46,428 bases of DNA from an uncultured Oscillospiraceae bacterium (GTDB taxonomy: Bacteria > Bacillota > Clostridia > Oscillospirales > Oscillospiraceae), in assembly GCA_910585735.1 (NCBI GenBank), contig CAJUEU010000013.1:1-46428 (forward strand), written 5' to 3'. The translations under genes were made by a program, and so were the position numbers. The notes beneath the pieces were generated by a model. That model was given only the letters and a program-made list of their open reading frames with translations, was not told the DNA's origin and did no database searches. Shown here piece by piece: positions 1-7,555 of the stretch; the stretch's first letter is position 1; each line of letters opens with the position of its first letter.

Positions 1-71
1 GGTTGACAGCCTATTATGTTATTAGTTTTCTGTTTCCCTTTGTCAAGAGAAGATATAGATATCGGATAGCT

Positions 72-1619
72 CTAAACTTTCCACTCATCATCGTATTCTT
101 GTAAAGTAAGCTGAGGTATAATCTTCTCTTCACCATACACTTGCTTTCGTTTTTGCTCTTCTATGTGTACAGCCATGGAAAGGTCAATTATTAATTCGCG
201 CACCATATATGCCAGTTCCATAGTAAACTTTTGCAGATCACCATCTGAAATATGATATGTACTTTCTGCGTCAACATATGGAGCTTTTATGGAATATAGT
301 AATCCAAAATGCACTTTAACATATTTGTGTTCCAATGCATTTCGTAAAATATTGAATTTTTGAAGCTCTGGATGTTCAGAATCCCCAAAACGGTCATTAA
401 AGTCTTTATATATCCACTTTATAGATAGAAGTGAAACATTATTAGTTATATCAATCGCAGCATGCTTATATTTATTATGTCCATATCCACTTTCTCCTTT
501 CCATATGCTGTGAAAGGTAATATCACGTTCTTTAATTCCTAACTTCCAATATGTGTTTGCAAAGAAAGCGACCTTATCAAAAAGCGAGTATAGCAAACGA
601 AATGCTGTTTTTTCCTGCTCAATACGGATCGAGTATTGGGGGTAATCATAAAGATTAACAAGACATGTGTCCTTATCTGCATAATGAGGTTCATCACAAC
701 AAGACTGACCTTGATAACACAAATATCGAGCGTAAATAAATTCTTGTTTTATTTGATTAAATAATCCAAAATAAATTGGAATATCTTTTTCTTTGATGGA
801 AGTTACAATTCCAGGCAACTGCAAGGTATCTGCGGCGAAGCACGAGTGTTCTAAAATCAAATCATTCAAAGGATTCAAAAAAAGATGATTTTTCAAGCAC
901 CAATTTCGGTAATCCATTTCCTCATTGCTGTCCCAAGTGTATTTGTTGATGTGTAACGGCTTTTCGAGAAATTCCGTTACATATTGCGCATCATATCCGC
1001 TAATTATCCTTTGAAAATACTTTTTTGCCTTTGGATGGACTTCATTATTGGAAGCTTTTAATGCTAACTTTAAATACCTATAAGCAAAATGATTCAGATA
1101 GTCTCGATGACCAGGGTCATGTACTATCATAGAATAGTATAATAATGCAACCCCAATATTACCAATAGCCATGTTGAAATCTGGCTTTATCTCTAAGGCT
1201 TTTCGGTAATATCGAATTGCAGATATTTTTCTTCCACATCGCTCCATGATATTTGCGTAGTTAGTTAAAAGAGGTAACATTAATCCTGTCACATATGGCT
1301 TATAGTGAGGATCATCTAATTTTTCATTGGATAAAAGCTCGAAGCAGCTTCGAAAATAGTATACTACTTTTTCTTGTATACTATCTTCTACATATTCTGG
1401 AATGTGCTCCATTAAATCACTGTATGACGTGCCGAGAGAGTAGTAAAGAGGAGCATATTTATAGTCATCAGGATGTAATTTAATTAAATCCTCGCATTCT
1501 TTGATAAGCAACTTGGTGGCATCCCAATTTTCAAGATCAAATGCTTCATCAAATTTATTTGCATATTGGTTCGATTCCACTGCAAATGGGTCTTCATAAT
1601 AATCCAGTTCCATAGACAA
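72..1619 (-). CDS. TPR-containing protein with C-terminal LA2681-like HEPN domain
   Basis: 515 aa, no signal peptide, so cytoplasmic. The N-terminal third is helical with TPR-like repeats (about residues 27-70 and 131-162, the latter with a typical 'YYRKALEIKPDF' helix). The C-terminal part carries an RxxxxH motif, R426-N-A-L-E-H431, followed by more helices; this TPR-then-RX4H order is that of LA2681-like HEPN proteins. HEPN domains are commonly metal-independent RNases in toxin-antitoxin, abortive-infection and other conflict systems, so RNA cleavage is inferred, not shown. The start is an ATG with a GGGAG Shine-Dalgarno about 8 nt upstream. The gene is far more AT-rich than the rest of the window and sits head-to-head with an insertion sequence next to a tRNA gene, which suggests acquisition. 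No antitoxin-like partner is visible inside the window; any partner could lie left of position 1. Confidence 0.72.
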   Translation of the reverse strand: MSMELDYYEDPFAVESNQYANKFDEAFDLENWDATKLLIKECEDLIKLHPDDYKYAPLYYSLGTSYSDLMEHIPEYVEDSIQEKVVYYFRSCFELLSNEKLDDPHYKPYVTGLMLPLLTNYANIMERCGRKISAIRYYRKALEIKPDFNMAIGNIGVALLYYSMIVHDPGHRDYLNHFAYRYLKLALKASNNEVHPKAKKYFQRIISGYDAQYVTEFLEKPLHINKYTWDSNEEMDYRNWCLKNHLFLNPLNDLILEHSCFAADTLQLPGIVTSIKEKDIPIYFGLFNQIKQEFIYARYLCYQGQSCCDEPHYADKDTCLVNLYDYPQYSIRIEQEKTAFRLLYSLFDKVAFFANTYWKLGIKERDITFHSIWKGESGYGHNKYKHAAIDITNNVSLLSIKWIYKDFNDRFGDSEHPELQKFNILRNALEHKYVKVHFGLLYSIKAPYVDAESTYHISDGDLQKFTMELAYMVRELIIDLSMAVHIEEQKRKQVYGEEKIIPQLTLQEYDDEWKV

Positions 1620-1653
1620 TCTCCCTTTCGCATTGCTACTGCTTCTGGGATTT

Positions 1654-1682
1654 ATTATACTTCAATGTATCTTCTTTGACAA
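1654..1682 (-). promoter_or_regulatory. sigma-A promoter for the HEPN gene
   Basis: On the minus strand TTGTCA (1682-1677), a 17-bp spacer and TATAAT (1659-1654) precede the HEPN gene start by about 35 nt. The -35 box lies at or inside the probable left end of the IS element, so this may be a hybrid promoter made by insertion. Confidence 0.6.
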
Positions 1683-2884
1683 TCTATTGCTACAATAGTC
1701 TCAACACCAATAAAGGAGCTGAGACTATGCCAGCCACTTACCCTATTGAACTAAAGGTCAAAACCATCCGCCGCTATGAGAAAGGCGAGTCTATCAAGTC
1801 ATTAAGCCAGGAACTGCACATCTCTCAAAGCACCCTGTACCAATGGCGGAAAGAATACTGTTTGATTAAAACGCCTAACCGCACCTACACCCCCAAAGAA
1901 TTTGATGCTATCTCTCGCCGTCTCCAAAAGCTGGAGCATCAAATGGGGATCATCCGCCAATCCGGATACCTATCCAGCGTACCCTTGCAGAAAAAGCTTG
2001 CTACACTGGAGGGACTCTATAACCAGCCAGGAAATCCGTACAGTGTCCATGATTTGTGTGAAGCCTTTGGTGTGGCAAGGGGAACCTTCTATAACCACAT
2101 CTTTCGCCGGGCAGATCGGAGCAAGTATGAGGAGGAACAGGCTCAGCTCATGCTAAAGGTTAAGCAGGTGTTTGACGATAGTGAGCAGCGTTTTGGAGCG
2201 GAGAAGATCCGCATCGTTTTGGGAAATAGCGGTATCTACACCAGTAGAAAGCGTATTTCGGCCATCATGCAGGAGCTTGGGCTATATAGTATCCGGGTGG
2301 ATGCAAAGAAGCAGTTTAAGAAAAAACAACAGTACGCAAAACAAAACCTGCTGAAACGAGAGTTTTCAGCAGGCCACCCAAACCAGATATGGGTCAGTGA
2401 CATTACATACTTTAAGGTCAAAAGCTACTGGGTTTACCTTTGTATTATCCTGGATCTGTATTCCCGTAAGATTATCGGCTGGCGGGTATCCCAGCACATG
2501 AGTACAAATCTGGTCACCACGACATTTAAGGCGGCTTTCGAGGAACGGGGACAACCGAGGAACTTGACTTTCCACAGCGACCGGGGTGGTCAATATATTT
2601 CAAAGACTATGATGGGCCTATTGCAGCAGTATGGAGTGAAGCAGTCTTTTTCCGCCTCAGCCAGACCGCTGGACAATGCCGTGGCAGAAACATTTTTCGC
2701 CTCGTTCAAACGGGAAGAAGCTTACCGTAAAGATTATACTTCTGAACAACATTTTCGTAGAAGCGTGGAGGAGTATGTTCGGTTCTATAATGAGGTGCGT
2801 CCTCACCAGACACTAAACTACAAGACACCGCAGGCATTTGAGGATACGTACAAGTCTGTTTTATCGGAAAGTGGTGTCTAAATA
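1675..2884 (+). mobile_element. IS3-family insertion sequence (single-ORF type)
   Basis: The element consists of one transposase gene with short flanks. Candidate terminal repeats start TTTGACA at the left (1675) and, read inward from the right, TTTAGACACC (ending 2884); they match only imperfectly and no target-site duplication is evident, so the exact ends are uncertain. A small dyad (ATTG-CTA-CAAT, 1685-1695) lies in the leader before the transposase. The element borders the AT-rich HEPN gene on one side and a tRNA-Leu gene on the other. Confidence 0.6.
1727..2881 (+). CDS. IS3-family transposase, OrfA and OrfB in one frame
   Basis: 384 aa from the ATG at 1727, which has an AAGGAG Shine-Dalgarno at 1713-1718; an in-frame TTG at 1676 lacks one. 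The N-terminus is an OrfA-type helix-turn-helix (SLSQELHISQSTLYQW), followed by an IS150-like HTH_21 segment and an rve integrase core with DDE residues in the contexts WVSD-ITY, HSD-RGGQY and AETFFASFKREE. It cuts and joins DNA ends for transposition. In most IS3 members the two domains are in separate frames joined by a programmed -1 frameshift; here they are continuous. The ORF is intact, so the copy could be active. Confidence 0.93.
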   Translation: MPATYPIELKVKTIRRYEKGESIKSLSQELHISQSTLYQWRKEYCLIKTPNRTYTPKEFDAISRRLQKLEHQMGIIRQSGYLSSVPLQKKLATLEGLYNQPGNPYSVHDLCEAFGVARGTFYNHIFRRADRSKYEEEQAQLMLKVKQVFDDSEQRFGAEKIRIVLGNSGIYTSRKRISAIMQELGLYSIRVDAKKQFKKKQQYAKQNLLKREFSAGHPNQIWVSDITYFKVKSYWVYLCIILDLYSRKIIGWRVSQHMSTNLVTTTFKAAFEERGQPRNLTFHSDRGGQYISKTMMGLLQQYGVKQSFSASARPLDNAVAETFFASFKREEAYRKDYTSEQHFRRSVEEYVRFYNEVRPHQTLNYKTPQAFEDTYKSVLSESGV

Positions 2885-2993
2885 GCCGTTTTGCGTAGAA
2901 ATATTAGTTTTGCGTTTGGAACGTTTTGCGAAAGTAGTGTTCTGATATGAAAAATTGGAAAGCCTTATATTGCAATGCTTTCCGAATATGACA

Positions 2994-3032
2994 AGTCCCG
3001 CTTTTCGATAAAATAGTTCGAAAAGCGGGACT
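2994..3032. repeat. perfect 15-bp inverted repeat
   Basis: Arms 2994-3008 and 3018-3032 (AGTCCCGCTTTTCGA and its complement) with a 9-nt AT-rich loop lie just 3' of the tRNA-Leu gene. No clear T-tract follows on either strand, although a role as tRNA transcript terminator is possible. Confidence 0.6.
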
Positions 3033-3041
3033 CGTTCAATT

Positions 3042-3128
3042 TGGTGCACGAGGTGGGACTCGAACCCACACGTCCTTGCGAACACTGGCACCTGAAGCCA
3101 GCGAGTCTACCAATTCCACCACTCGTGC
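3042..3128 (-). tRNA. tRNA-Leu (anticodon CAG)
   Basis: 87 nt including an encoded CCA. The acceptor arms GCACGAG and CTCGTGC pair, the anticodon loop TTCAGGT is framed by CTGGC/GCCAG, a long variable arm (about GTTCGCAAGGAC) marks a class II tRNA, and the T arm GTGGGTTCGAGTCCCAC is canonical. It reads leucine codon CUG. Its 3' end faces the accessory patch to the left, the usual orientation for a tRNA used as an island insertion site. Confidence 0.95.
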
Positions 3129-3159
3129 ATATTCAGTTTGCGCCCTCAGCGCAAGGGAT

Positions 3160-3188
3160 ATGATAGCACATTGCCGGAGGGTTGTCAA
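3160..3188 (-). promoter_or_regulatory. sigma-A promoter for tRNA-Leu
   Basis: Minus-strand TTGACA (3188-3183), 17-bp spacer, TATCAT (3165-3160), about 30 nt upstream of the tRNA 5' end. Confidence 0.75.
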
Positions 3189-3226
3189 CAGTTTTTTTGC
3201 CGATCTGCGGAATCTTACGTCTCATA

Positions 3227-3255
3227 TTGACAACCTCCGTGAAATACGGTATAAT
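3227..3255 (+). promoter_or_regulatory. consensus sigma-A promoter for the SCIFF gene
   Basis: TTGACA (3227-3232), 17-bp spacer, TATAAT (3250-3255): a perfect consensus, followed 38 nt later by the SCIFF start codon. It predicts a very strongly transcribed short message ending at the terminator at 3452-3480. Confidence 0.85.
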
Positions 3256-3292
3256 AAACCATCACGCCAAGAAGATCAGGGAGGGAAAACCA

Positions 3293-3439
3293 ATGAAGCA
3301 TATCCAGACTCTGGAGACCCGCAACCTCTGCGAGAGCGCCAAGACCGGCGGCTGCGGCGAGTGCCAGACCTCTTGCCAGTCCGCCTGCAAGACCAGCTGC
3401 GGCATTGCCAACCAGAAGTGCGAGAAGACCGAGAAGTAA
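3293..3439 (+). CDS. scfA: SCIFF ranthipeptide precursor
   Basis: 48 aa. The start ATG at 3293 follows an AGGGAGG ribosome-binding site. The C-terminal core carries the family pattern CGEC-QTSC-QSAC-KTSC-…-C, with Cys at 21, 24, 28, 32, 36 and 43. An additional Cys13 lies in the leader part. SCIFF ('six cysteines in forty-five') peptides are RiPP precursors in which a radical-SAM maturase installs Cys-to-Thr thioether links; the maturase is the next gene. They are nearly universal in Clostridia, and ranthipeptides have been linked to population-level regulation. No dedicated protease or exporter is seen nearby. A strong promoter upstream and a terminator immediately downstream uncouple precursor dosage from the maturase. 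Confidence 0.93.
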   Translation: MKHIQTLETRNLCESAKTGGCGECQTSCQSACKTSCGIANQKCEKTEK

Positions 3440-3451
3440 GAAAAGCTTCGT

Positions 3452-3480
3452 AAAAATGCCGCCCACGGGCGGCATTTTTT
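3452..3480 (+). terminator. intrinsic terminator after the SCIFF gene
   Basis: AAAAATGCCGCC paired with GGCGGCATTTTT around a four-base CACG loop, ending in T6. Read-through past it would give expression of the downstream maturase. Confidence 0.9.
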
Positions 3481-3497
3481 ATATGGAGAAGGGGAGA

Positions 3498-3621
3498 GCA
3501 ATGGGGACAGGGGAGCTTGACGGCCTACCGGCCTGAGCTGGCGGGGCGGTGCTTGCCGGAGGCAAGCGTTTGCCGCGGGAGCGAACCGAAGGTGAGAAAC
3601 GGCCAAGCGTTGCCCCATTGC
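3498..3621 (+). ncRNA. structured segment between the SCIFF precursor and its maturase (candidate leader RNA)
   Basis: A 124-nt stretch closed by a perfect 9-bp pairing, GCAATGGGG (3498-3506) with CCCCATTGC (3613-3621). Inside are AGCT/AGCT plus GGCC/GGCC (3514-3539), the hairpin GCTTGCC-GGA-GGCAAGC (3551-3567) and a pairing of 3568-3575 with 3600-3608. It ends about 35 nt before the maturase start. It is not a terminator (no T-tract) and has no ORF with a ribosome-binding site. It could be a regulatory leader of the maturase message, a small RNA, or a REP-like repeat; I do not recognise it as a known riboswitch. Confidence 0.4.
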
Positions 3622-3656
3622 GGAGCCTGACATAAACGCAGATAGGAGAGAAAACT

Positions 3657-5042
3657 ATGATCTATCGTTATCAGGTGGGAGATACCCACATCGTGCTGGA
3701 CGTGAACTCCGGCTCGGTCCATGTGGTGGACCCGGCGGCCAGCGAGGTCATCGGGCTCTACGAAGAGGGGAAGACCCGGGAGGAGATCATCCCCGCCGTG
3801 CTGAAGCAATTTTCCAACGACCCCGAGGTGACCGCGGAGGAGCTTTCCCTCTGCTGTGACGAGATCGAGGAGCTGAAGGCCCAGGGCAAGCTCTTTGCCC
3901 CCGACACCTTCGAGCCTTTGGCCGGGGAGCTGAAAAACCGCTCGGCCGGGGTGGTGAAGGCCCTCTGCCTCCACGTGGCCCACACCTGCAACCTGAACTG
4001 CTCCTACTGTTTCGCCAGCCAGGGCAAGTACCACGGGGACCGGGCGGTCATGTCCTTTGAGGTGGGCAAGCAGGCCTTGGACTTCCTCATGGACCATTCA
4101 GGCACCCGCCGCAACCTGGAGGTGGACTTCTTTGGGGGGGAGCCCCTGATGAACTGGCAGGTGGTGAAGGACCTGGTGGCCTATGCCCGGAGCGTGGAGA
4201 AGGCGCGGGGCAAAAACTTTCGTTTTACCCTTACCACCAACGGGGTCCTCGTCGACGATGAGGTCATTGACTTCGCCAACCGGGAGATGCACAATGTGGT
4301 CCTCTCCCTGGACGGGCGGAAGGAGGTCCACGACCGCTTCCGGGTGGACTACGCCGGAAAAGGGAGCTGGGAGACCATCGTTCCCAAGTTCCAGAAGCTT
4401 GTGAAGGCCCGGGGGGATGGAGAGTACTACATGCGGGGCACCTTTACCCACCACAACCCGGACTTCCTGGAGGACATCAAGACCATGCTGGACCTGGGCT
4501 TTGACAAGCTCTCCATGGAGCCGGTGGTCTGCGCCGCGGATGACCCCTCCGCCCTCACGGAGGAGGATATGGCCCTTGTCATGGACCAGTATGAGAAGCT
4601 GGCGGAGCTTATGAAGGAGCGGCGGAAGGCGGGCAAGCCCTTCACCTTCTACCATTACATGATCGACCTTACGGGGGGGCCCTGCGTCTATAAGCGGATC
4701 TCGGGCTGCGGCTCGGGCACCGAGTACATGGCGGTCACCCCCTGGGGGGACCTGTACCCCTGCCATCAGTTCGTGGGGGAGGAAAAGTTTAAGCTGGGAG
4801 ATGTGTGGCAGGGCGTCACCGCGCCTCAGGTGCAGGAAGAGTTTGCCGCCTGCAATGTCTACGCCCGGCCTGAGTGCCGGGACTGCTGGGCCCGGCTCTA
4901 CTGCGCCGGGGGCTGCGCCGCCAACGCCTACCATGCCACCGGCTCGGTGAAGGGAGTCTATGAGCAGGGCTGCCAGCTCTTCCGCAAGCGGCTGGAGTGC
5001 GCCATTGCCCTGGAGGCCTCACGGACATTGGGAGAGGACTGA
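3657..5042 (+). CDS. scfB: SCIFF radical SAM maturase (SPASM domain)
   Basis: 461 aa. An N-terminal peptide-binding segment (about 1-95) precedes the radical SAM core, whose cluster motif CNLNCSYC gives C111, C115 and C118. The 'FFGGEPL' strand and SPASM-type cysteines near the C-terminus (CGSGTEYMAVTPWGDLYPC, then CNVYARPECRDCWARLYCAGGC) supply auxiliary iron-sulfur clusters. It forms thioether crosslinks in the SCIFF precursor. The start follows AGGAGA. The length and motif order fit the family. Its stop codon overlaps the start of the next gene (TGATG), so the two are translationally coupled. It has no obvious promoter of its own between the SCIFF terminator and its start. Confidence 0.93.
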   Translation: MIYRYQVGDTHIVLDVNSGSVHVVDPAASEVIGLYEEGKTREEIIPAVLKQFSNDPEVTAEELSLCCDEIEELKAQGKLFAPDTFEPLAGELKNRSAGVVKALCLHVAHTCNLNCSYCFASQGKYHGDRAVMSFEVGKQALDFLMDHSGTRRNLEVDFFGGEPLMNWQVVKDLVAYARSVEKARGKNFRFTLTTNGVLVDDEVIDFANREMHNVVLSLDGRKEVHDRFRVDYAGKGSWETIVPKFQKLVKARGDGEYYMRGTFTHHNPDFLEDIKTMLDLGFDKLSMEPVVCAADDPSALTEEDMALVMDQYEKLAELMKERRKAGKPFTFYHYMIDLTGGPCVYKRISGCGSGTEYMAVTPWGDLYPCHQFVGEEKFKLGDVWQGVTAPQVQEEFAACNVYARPECRDCWARLYCAGGCAANAYHATGSVKGVYEQGCQLFRKRLECAIALEASRTLGED

Positions 5043-6385
5043 TGGACACCCCCATTTTAGATTTTCTGAAGGGCTATCAGCTTGAGGGCATGGCCCGGCT
5101 CCACATGCCGGGGCACAAGGGACGGGGCCCTCTGGGGGTGGAGGGGCTGGACCTCACCGAGATCAAAGGGGCCGATTCCCTCTATGAGGCGGACGGCATC
5201 ATCGCTCAAAGCGAAGAAAACGCCGCCCGGCTTTTCGGCTCCCGGCGGACCTTCTACTCCACTGAGGGCTCCAGCCAGTGCATCCGGGCCATGCTGGCCC
5301 TGGCCCTGGAGAACCGTCCCGCCGGGACCGCTCCGATAGTGCTGGCTGCCCGGAATGTCCACAAGGCATTTCTCTACGCCGCCGCGTTGCTGGACCTGGA
5401 GGTGGCATGGCTCTGGCCCGAGGGGGGAAGCCGAAGCGTATGCAGCTGCCCCATCACGGCGGCGGGGCTGGAGAAGGCCCTGACTGATATGGAAACGCTC
5501 CCCATGGCGGTCTATATCACCTCCCCCGACTACCTGGGAGGCACGGCGGACATTGCCGCGTTGGCGGCGGTGGCCCACCGACACGGGTGCCTTCTTCTGG
5601 TGGACAGCGCCCACGGGGCCTATCTCCACTTTTTGGAGAAGCCCTGCCATCCCATGGACCTGGGGGCCGATCTCTGCTGCGATTCCGCCCACAAGACCCT
5701 GCCTGTTCTTACGGGCGGCGCCTATCTTCATATATCCAAAACCGCCCCTGAGGGGATCGAGGAGGGAGGCAAGGAGGCCTTGGCCCTCTTTGGCTCCACC
5801 AGCCCCTCCTATCTGACCTTGGCCTCCCTGGACGCTTGCAACGCATGGCTGGCGGGGGAGGGACCAACCCATATCCGGGAGGCAGTCCAAGGGGTGGAGA
5901 GGCTGAAAAAGACCCTGGCAGCGCAAGGCTGGAAGCTTTGGGGGGAGGAACCCATGAAGCTGACCATCCGGACCTCGGACTCAGGCTGGACCGGGACTGA
6001 GCTGGCCGACCTGCTCCGGGTAGGGGGCGTGGAGTGTGAGTACGCCGACCCGGACCACGTGGTGCTGATGGTGTCGGGAAACACCACCGGGGAGGAGCTT
6101 GGGCGGGTGGCCGGCGCCCTGGGGACCGCAAAGCCCAGGGCAGCAGAGCCCCGGCCTGTCCCGGCGCTCCCAAGAGAGGAGAAGGCCCTGTCCATCCGGG
6201 TGGCTCTGCTGGGGCGCAAGGAAGCTGTAGCCGTAGAGTCCGCTTTGGGCCGGGTGCTGGCCGCCCCCTCGGTGAGCTGCCCTCCGGCGGTACCCATTCT
6301 GGTCTGCGGGGAAAGGGTCACCCCTGAGGCGGTTGACGCTTTCCGCTATTACGGGATGGAGCGGCTCCAGGTGGTGAAAGAATAA
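5042..6385 (+). CDS. PLP-dependent Orn/Lys/Arg decarboxylase family protein
   Basis: 447 aa, ATG at 5042 overlapping the maturase stop, with GGAGAGG just upstream. Type I PLP fold: an 'HMPGHKGRG' N-terminal motif, the cofactor-site DSAHG (D189-H192) and the Schiff-base lysine in DSAHKT (K218), followed by a short C-terminal decarboxylase domain. Relatives decarboxylate arginine, lysine or ornithine for polyamine synthesis in the cytoplasm; the substrate cannot be set from sequence alone. Coupling to the SCIFF maturase implies co-expression, but a chemical role in peptide maturation would be speculation. Confidence 0.85.
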   Translation: MDTPILDFLKGYQLEGMARLHMPGHKGRGPLGVEGLDLTEIKGADSLYEADGIIAQSEENAARLFGSRRTFYSTEGSSQCIRAMLALALENRPAGTAPIVLAARNVHKAFLYAAALLDLEVAWLWPEGGSRSVCSCPITAAGLEKALTDMETLPMAVYITSPDYLGGTADIAALAAVAHRHGCLLLVDSAHGAYLHFLEKPCHPMDLGADLCCDSAHKTLPVLTGGAYLHISKTAPEGIEEGGKEALALFGSTSPSYLTLASLDACNAWLAGEGPTHIREAVQGVERLKKTLAAQGWKLWGEEPMKLTIRTSDSGWTGTELADLLRVGGVECEYADPDHVVLMVSGNTTGEELGRVAGALGTAKPRAAEPRPVPALPREEKALSIRVALLGRKEAVAVESALGRVLAAPSVSCPPAVPILVCGERVTPEAVDAFRYYGMERLQVVKE

Positions 6386-6415
6386 AACAAAAGGGAGACC
6401 ACAGAAGGCTCCCGG

Positions 6416-6469
6416 AAACAATAGAAGGGCAAGACGGCTTAAGCGGTCCGTCTTGCCCTTCTATTGTTT
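6416..6469. terminator. bidirectional terminator between convergent genes
   Basis: A perfect 22-bp stem (6416-6437 with 6448-6469) and a 10-nt loop between the decarboxylase and the alpha/beta hydrolase, with T-rich ends on both strands. Confidence 0.9.
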
Positions 6470-6480
6470 TGCCCCAAAAC

Positions 6481-7548
6481 TTATCCCTCTTCTATTTTTA
6501 TGCTTGCGATCTCGTGCAATAGTTCGGAAAACTCCTCCGATTTCGATTCAAGCAGCCCGTGGGTGGTGTCCTTCATGATGAACATCCGCTTATATGGCGC
6601 GTTTATCGCATTAAAATACGCCTGGGCCAGATTGAAATTTGTTTGATAATCCTTGTCGCCGTTTATGTTGAAGTAGGGAACCTCATAATCAAGCCTGTTT
6701 TTCAAGGAGAAGGCTCTCATTTCATCTGAGTTGAAGAAATCCAAATAAATGCTCATATCCCGCTGAAAATAGGTTATCCAATCAAGAATAGAGTAGTTGG
6801 GATTAAAAAGGACCGTAGTCAGCAGATCATAATCCGAGCCATCCACCATCATGCCGTAGCCGTATTTTTCCAGAAGCGAGTTTCTTGCGTTGATGTGCTC
6901 CATGGTAAAATCTTGAGGGGTCAGCTGCGCCACAAGGTCCATTGCTTCTTTATCACCTGCGGCCCATTTGGCGGCTTCCTCCTTGAAGGCTGCCTCATTT
7001 TCCACCATATCCACAAGCTGCCCTGTTCCAATGAAGCAGTCATAGTATTGAGGATAGGCAAGGACCAGATTGGCACCGAAAAAGGAGCCCCACGAGTGGC
7101 CGAGAACCGTTATCTTTTCTTTGCCCATGTGCTCGAGCAGAAACAAGGTGATCTCTTTTCCGTCCTCCAGGAAAAGCTCCTTGGTCAGAACCGTATTGTT
7201 TTGCTCCGGGCTGTAGCTCTTGCCGCAATTTCGCTGATCCCAAGTCACCACCGTATAAACGTCTGCCCATTTTCGGGTAAAGGCATAGTCAATATCGCTT
7301 GTGGATGAGCCGGGCCCTCCGTGAAGATACAGAAGGATGGGATTTTCAAGATCTTCACCATAGATGTTGATCCACTGTTTTACCCCGTTTATCTCCACAT
7401 ACATGGATTCATTGATCCCGCCCTCGGGGGTCCTGCTGTTGCGCAGCCTTCCCACCAGCCGGACGGCCAAAAGCAAAATGGTCATGCCCAGAAGGAATAT
7501 GCCAATCCGCTTGCAGCAGGTCAAAATCGTTTTTCCGGCTTTTTTCAT
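6481..7548 (-). CDS. membrane-anchored alpha/beta hydrolase (S33, proline iminopeptidase-like)
   Basis: 355 aa. An N-terminal membrane anchor (about residues 15-33) is followed by an extracytoplasmic hydrolase domain: oxyanion motif HGGPGSS at 76-82, nucleophile elbow GHSWG (Ser152), a late Asp in 'NINGDKDY' and His in 'DTTHGLL'. The family cleaves N-terminal residues, often proline, from peptides, or esters. Its ATG lies 7 nt after the stop of the sulfatase gene, and its AGGA ribosome-binding site overlaps that stop, so it is coupled to it. Base composition is clearly lower in GC than both neighbours, suggesting separate ancestry. Confidence 0.8.
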   Translation of the reverse strand: MKKAGKTILTCCKRIGIFLLGMTILLLAVRLVGRLRNSRTPEGGINESMYVEINGVKQWINIYGEDLENPILLYLHGGPGSSTSDIDYAFTRKWADVYTVVTWDQRNCGKSYSPEQNNTVLTKELFLEDGKEITLFLLEHMGKEKITVLGHSWGSFFGANLVLAYPQYYDCFIGTGQLVDMVENEAAFKEEAAKWAAGDKEAMDLVAQLTPQDFTMEHINARNSLLEKYGYGMMVDGSDYDLLTTVLFNPNYSILDWITYFQRDMSIYLDFFNSDEMRAFSLKNRLDYEVPYFNINGDKDYQTNFNLAQAYFNAINAPYKRMFIMKDTTHGLLESKSEEFSELLHEIASIKIEEG

Positions 7549-7555
7549 TGCTCGC

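Noticed and set aside
1676..1696. TTGACA followed by TACAAT as an IS promoter
   Set aside because: The spacer is only 9 bp, too short for a sigma-A promoter.
2994..3060. Attachment-site duplication of the tRNA-Leu 3' end
   Set aside because: Only a 9-10 bp similarity (GGGACTCG) is found nearby, too short to call an att repeat.
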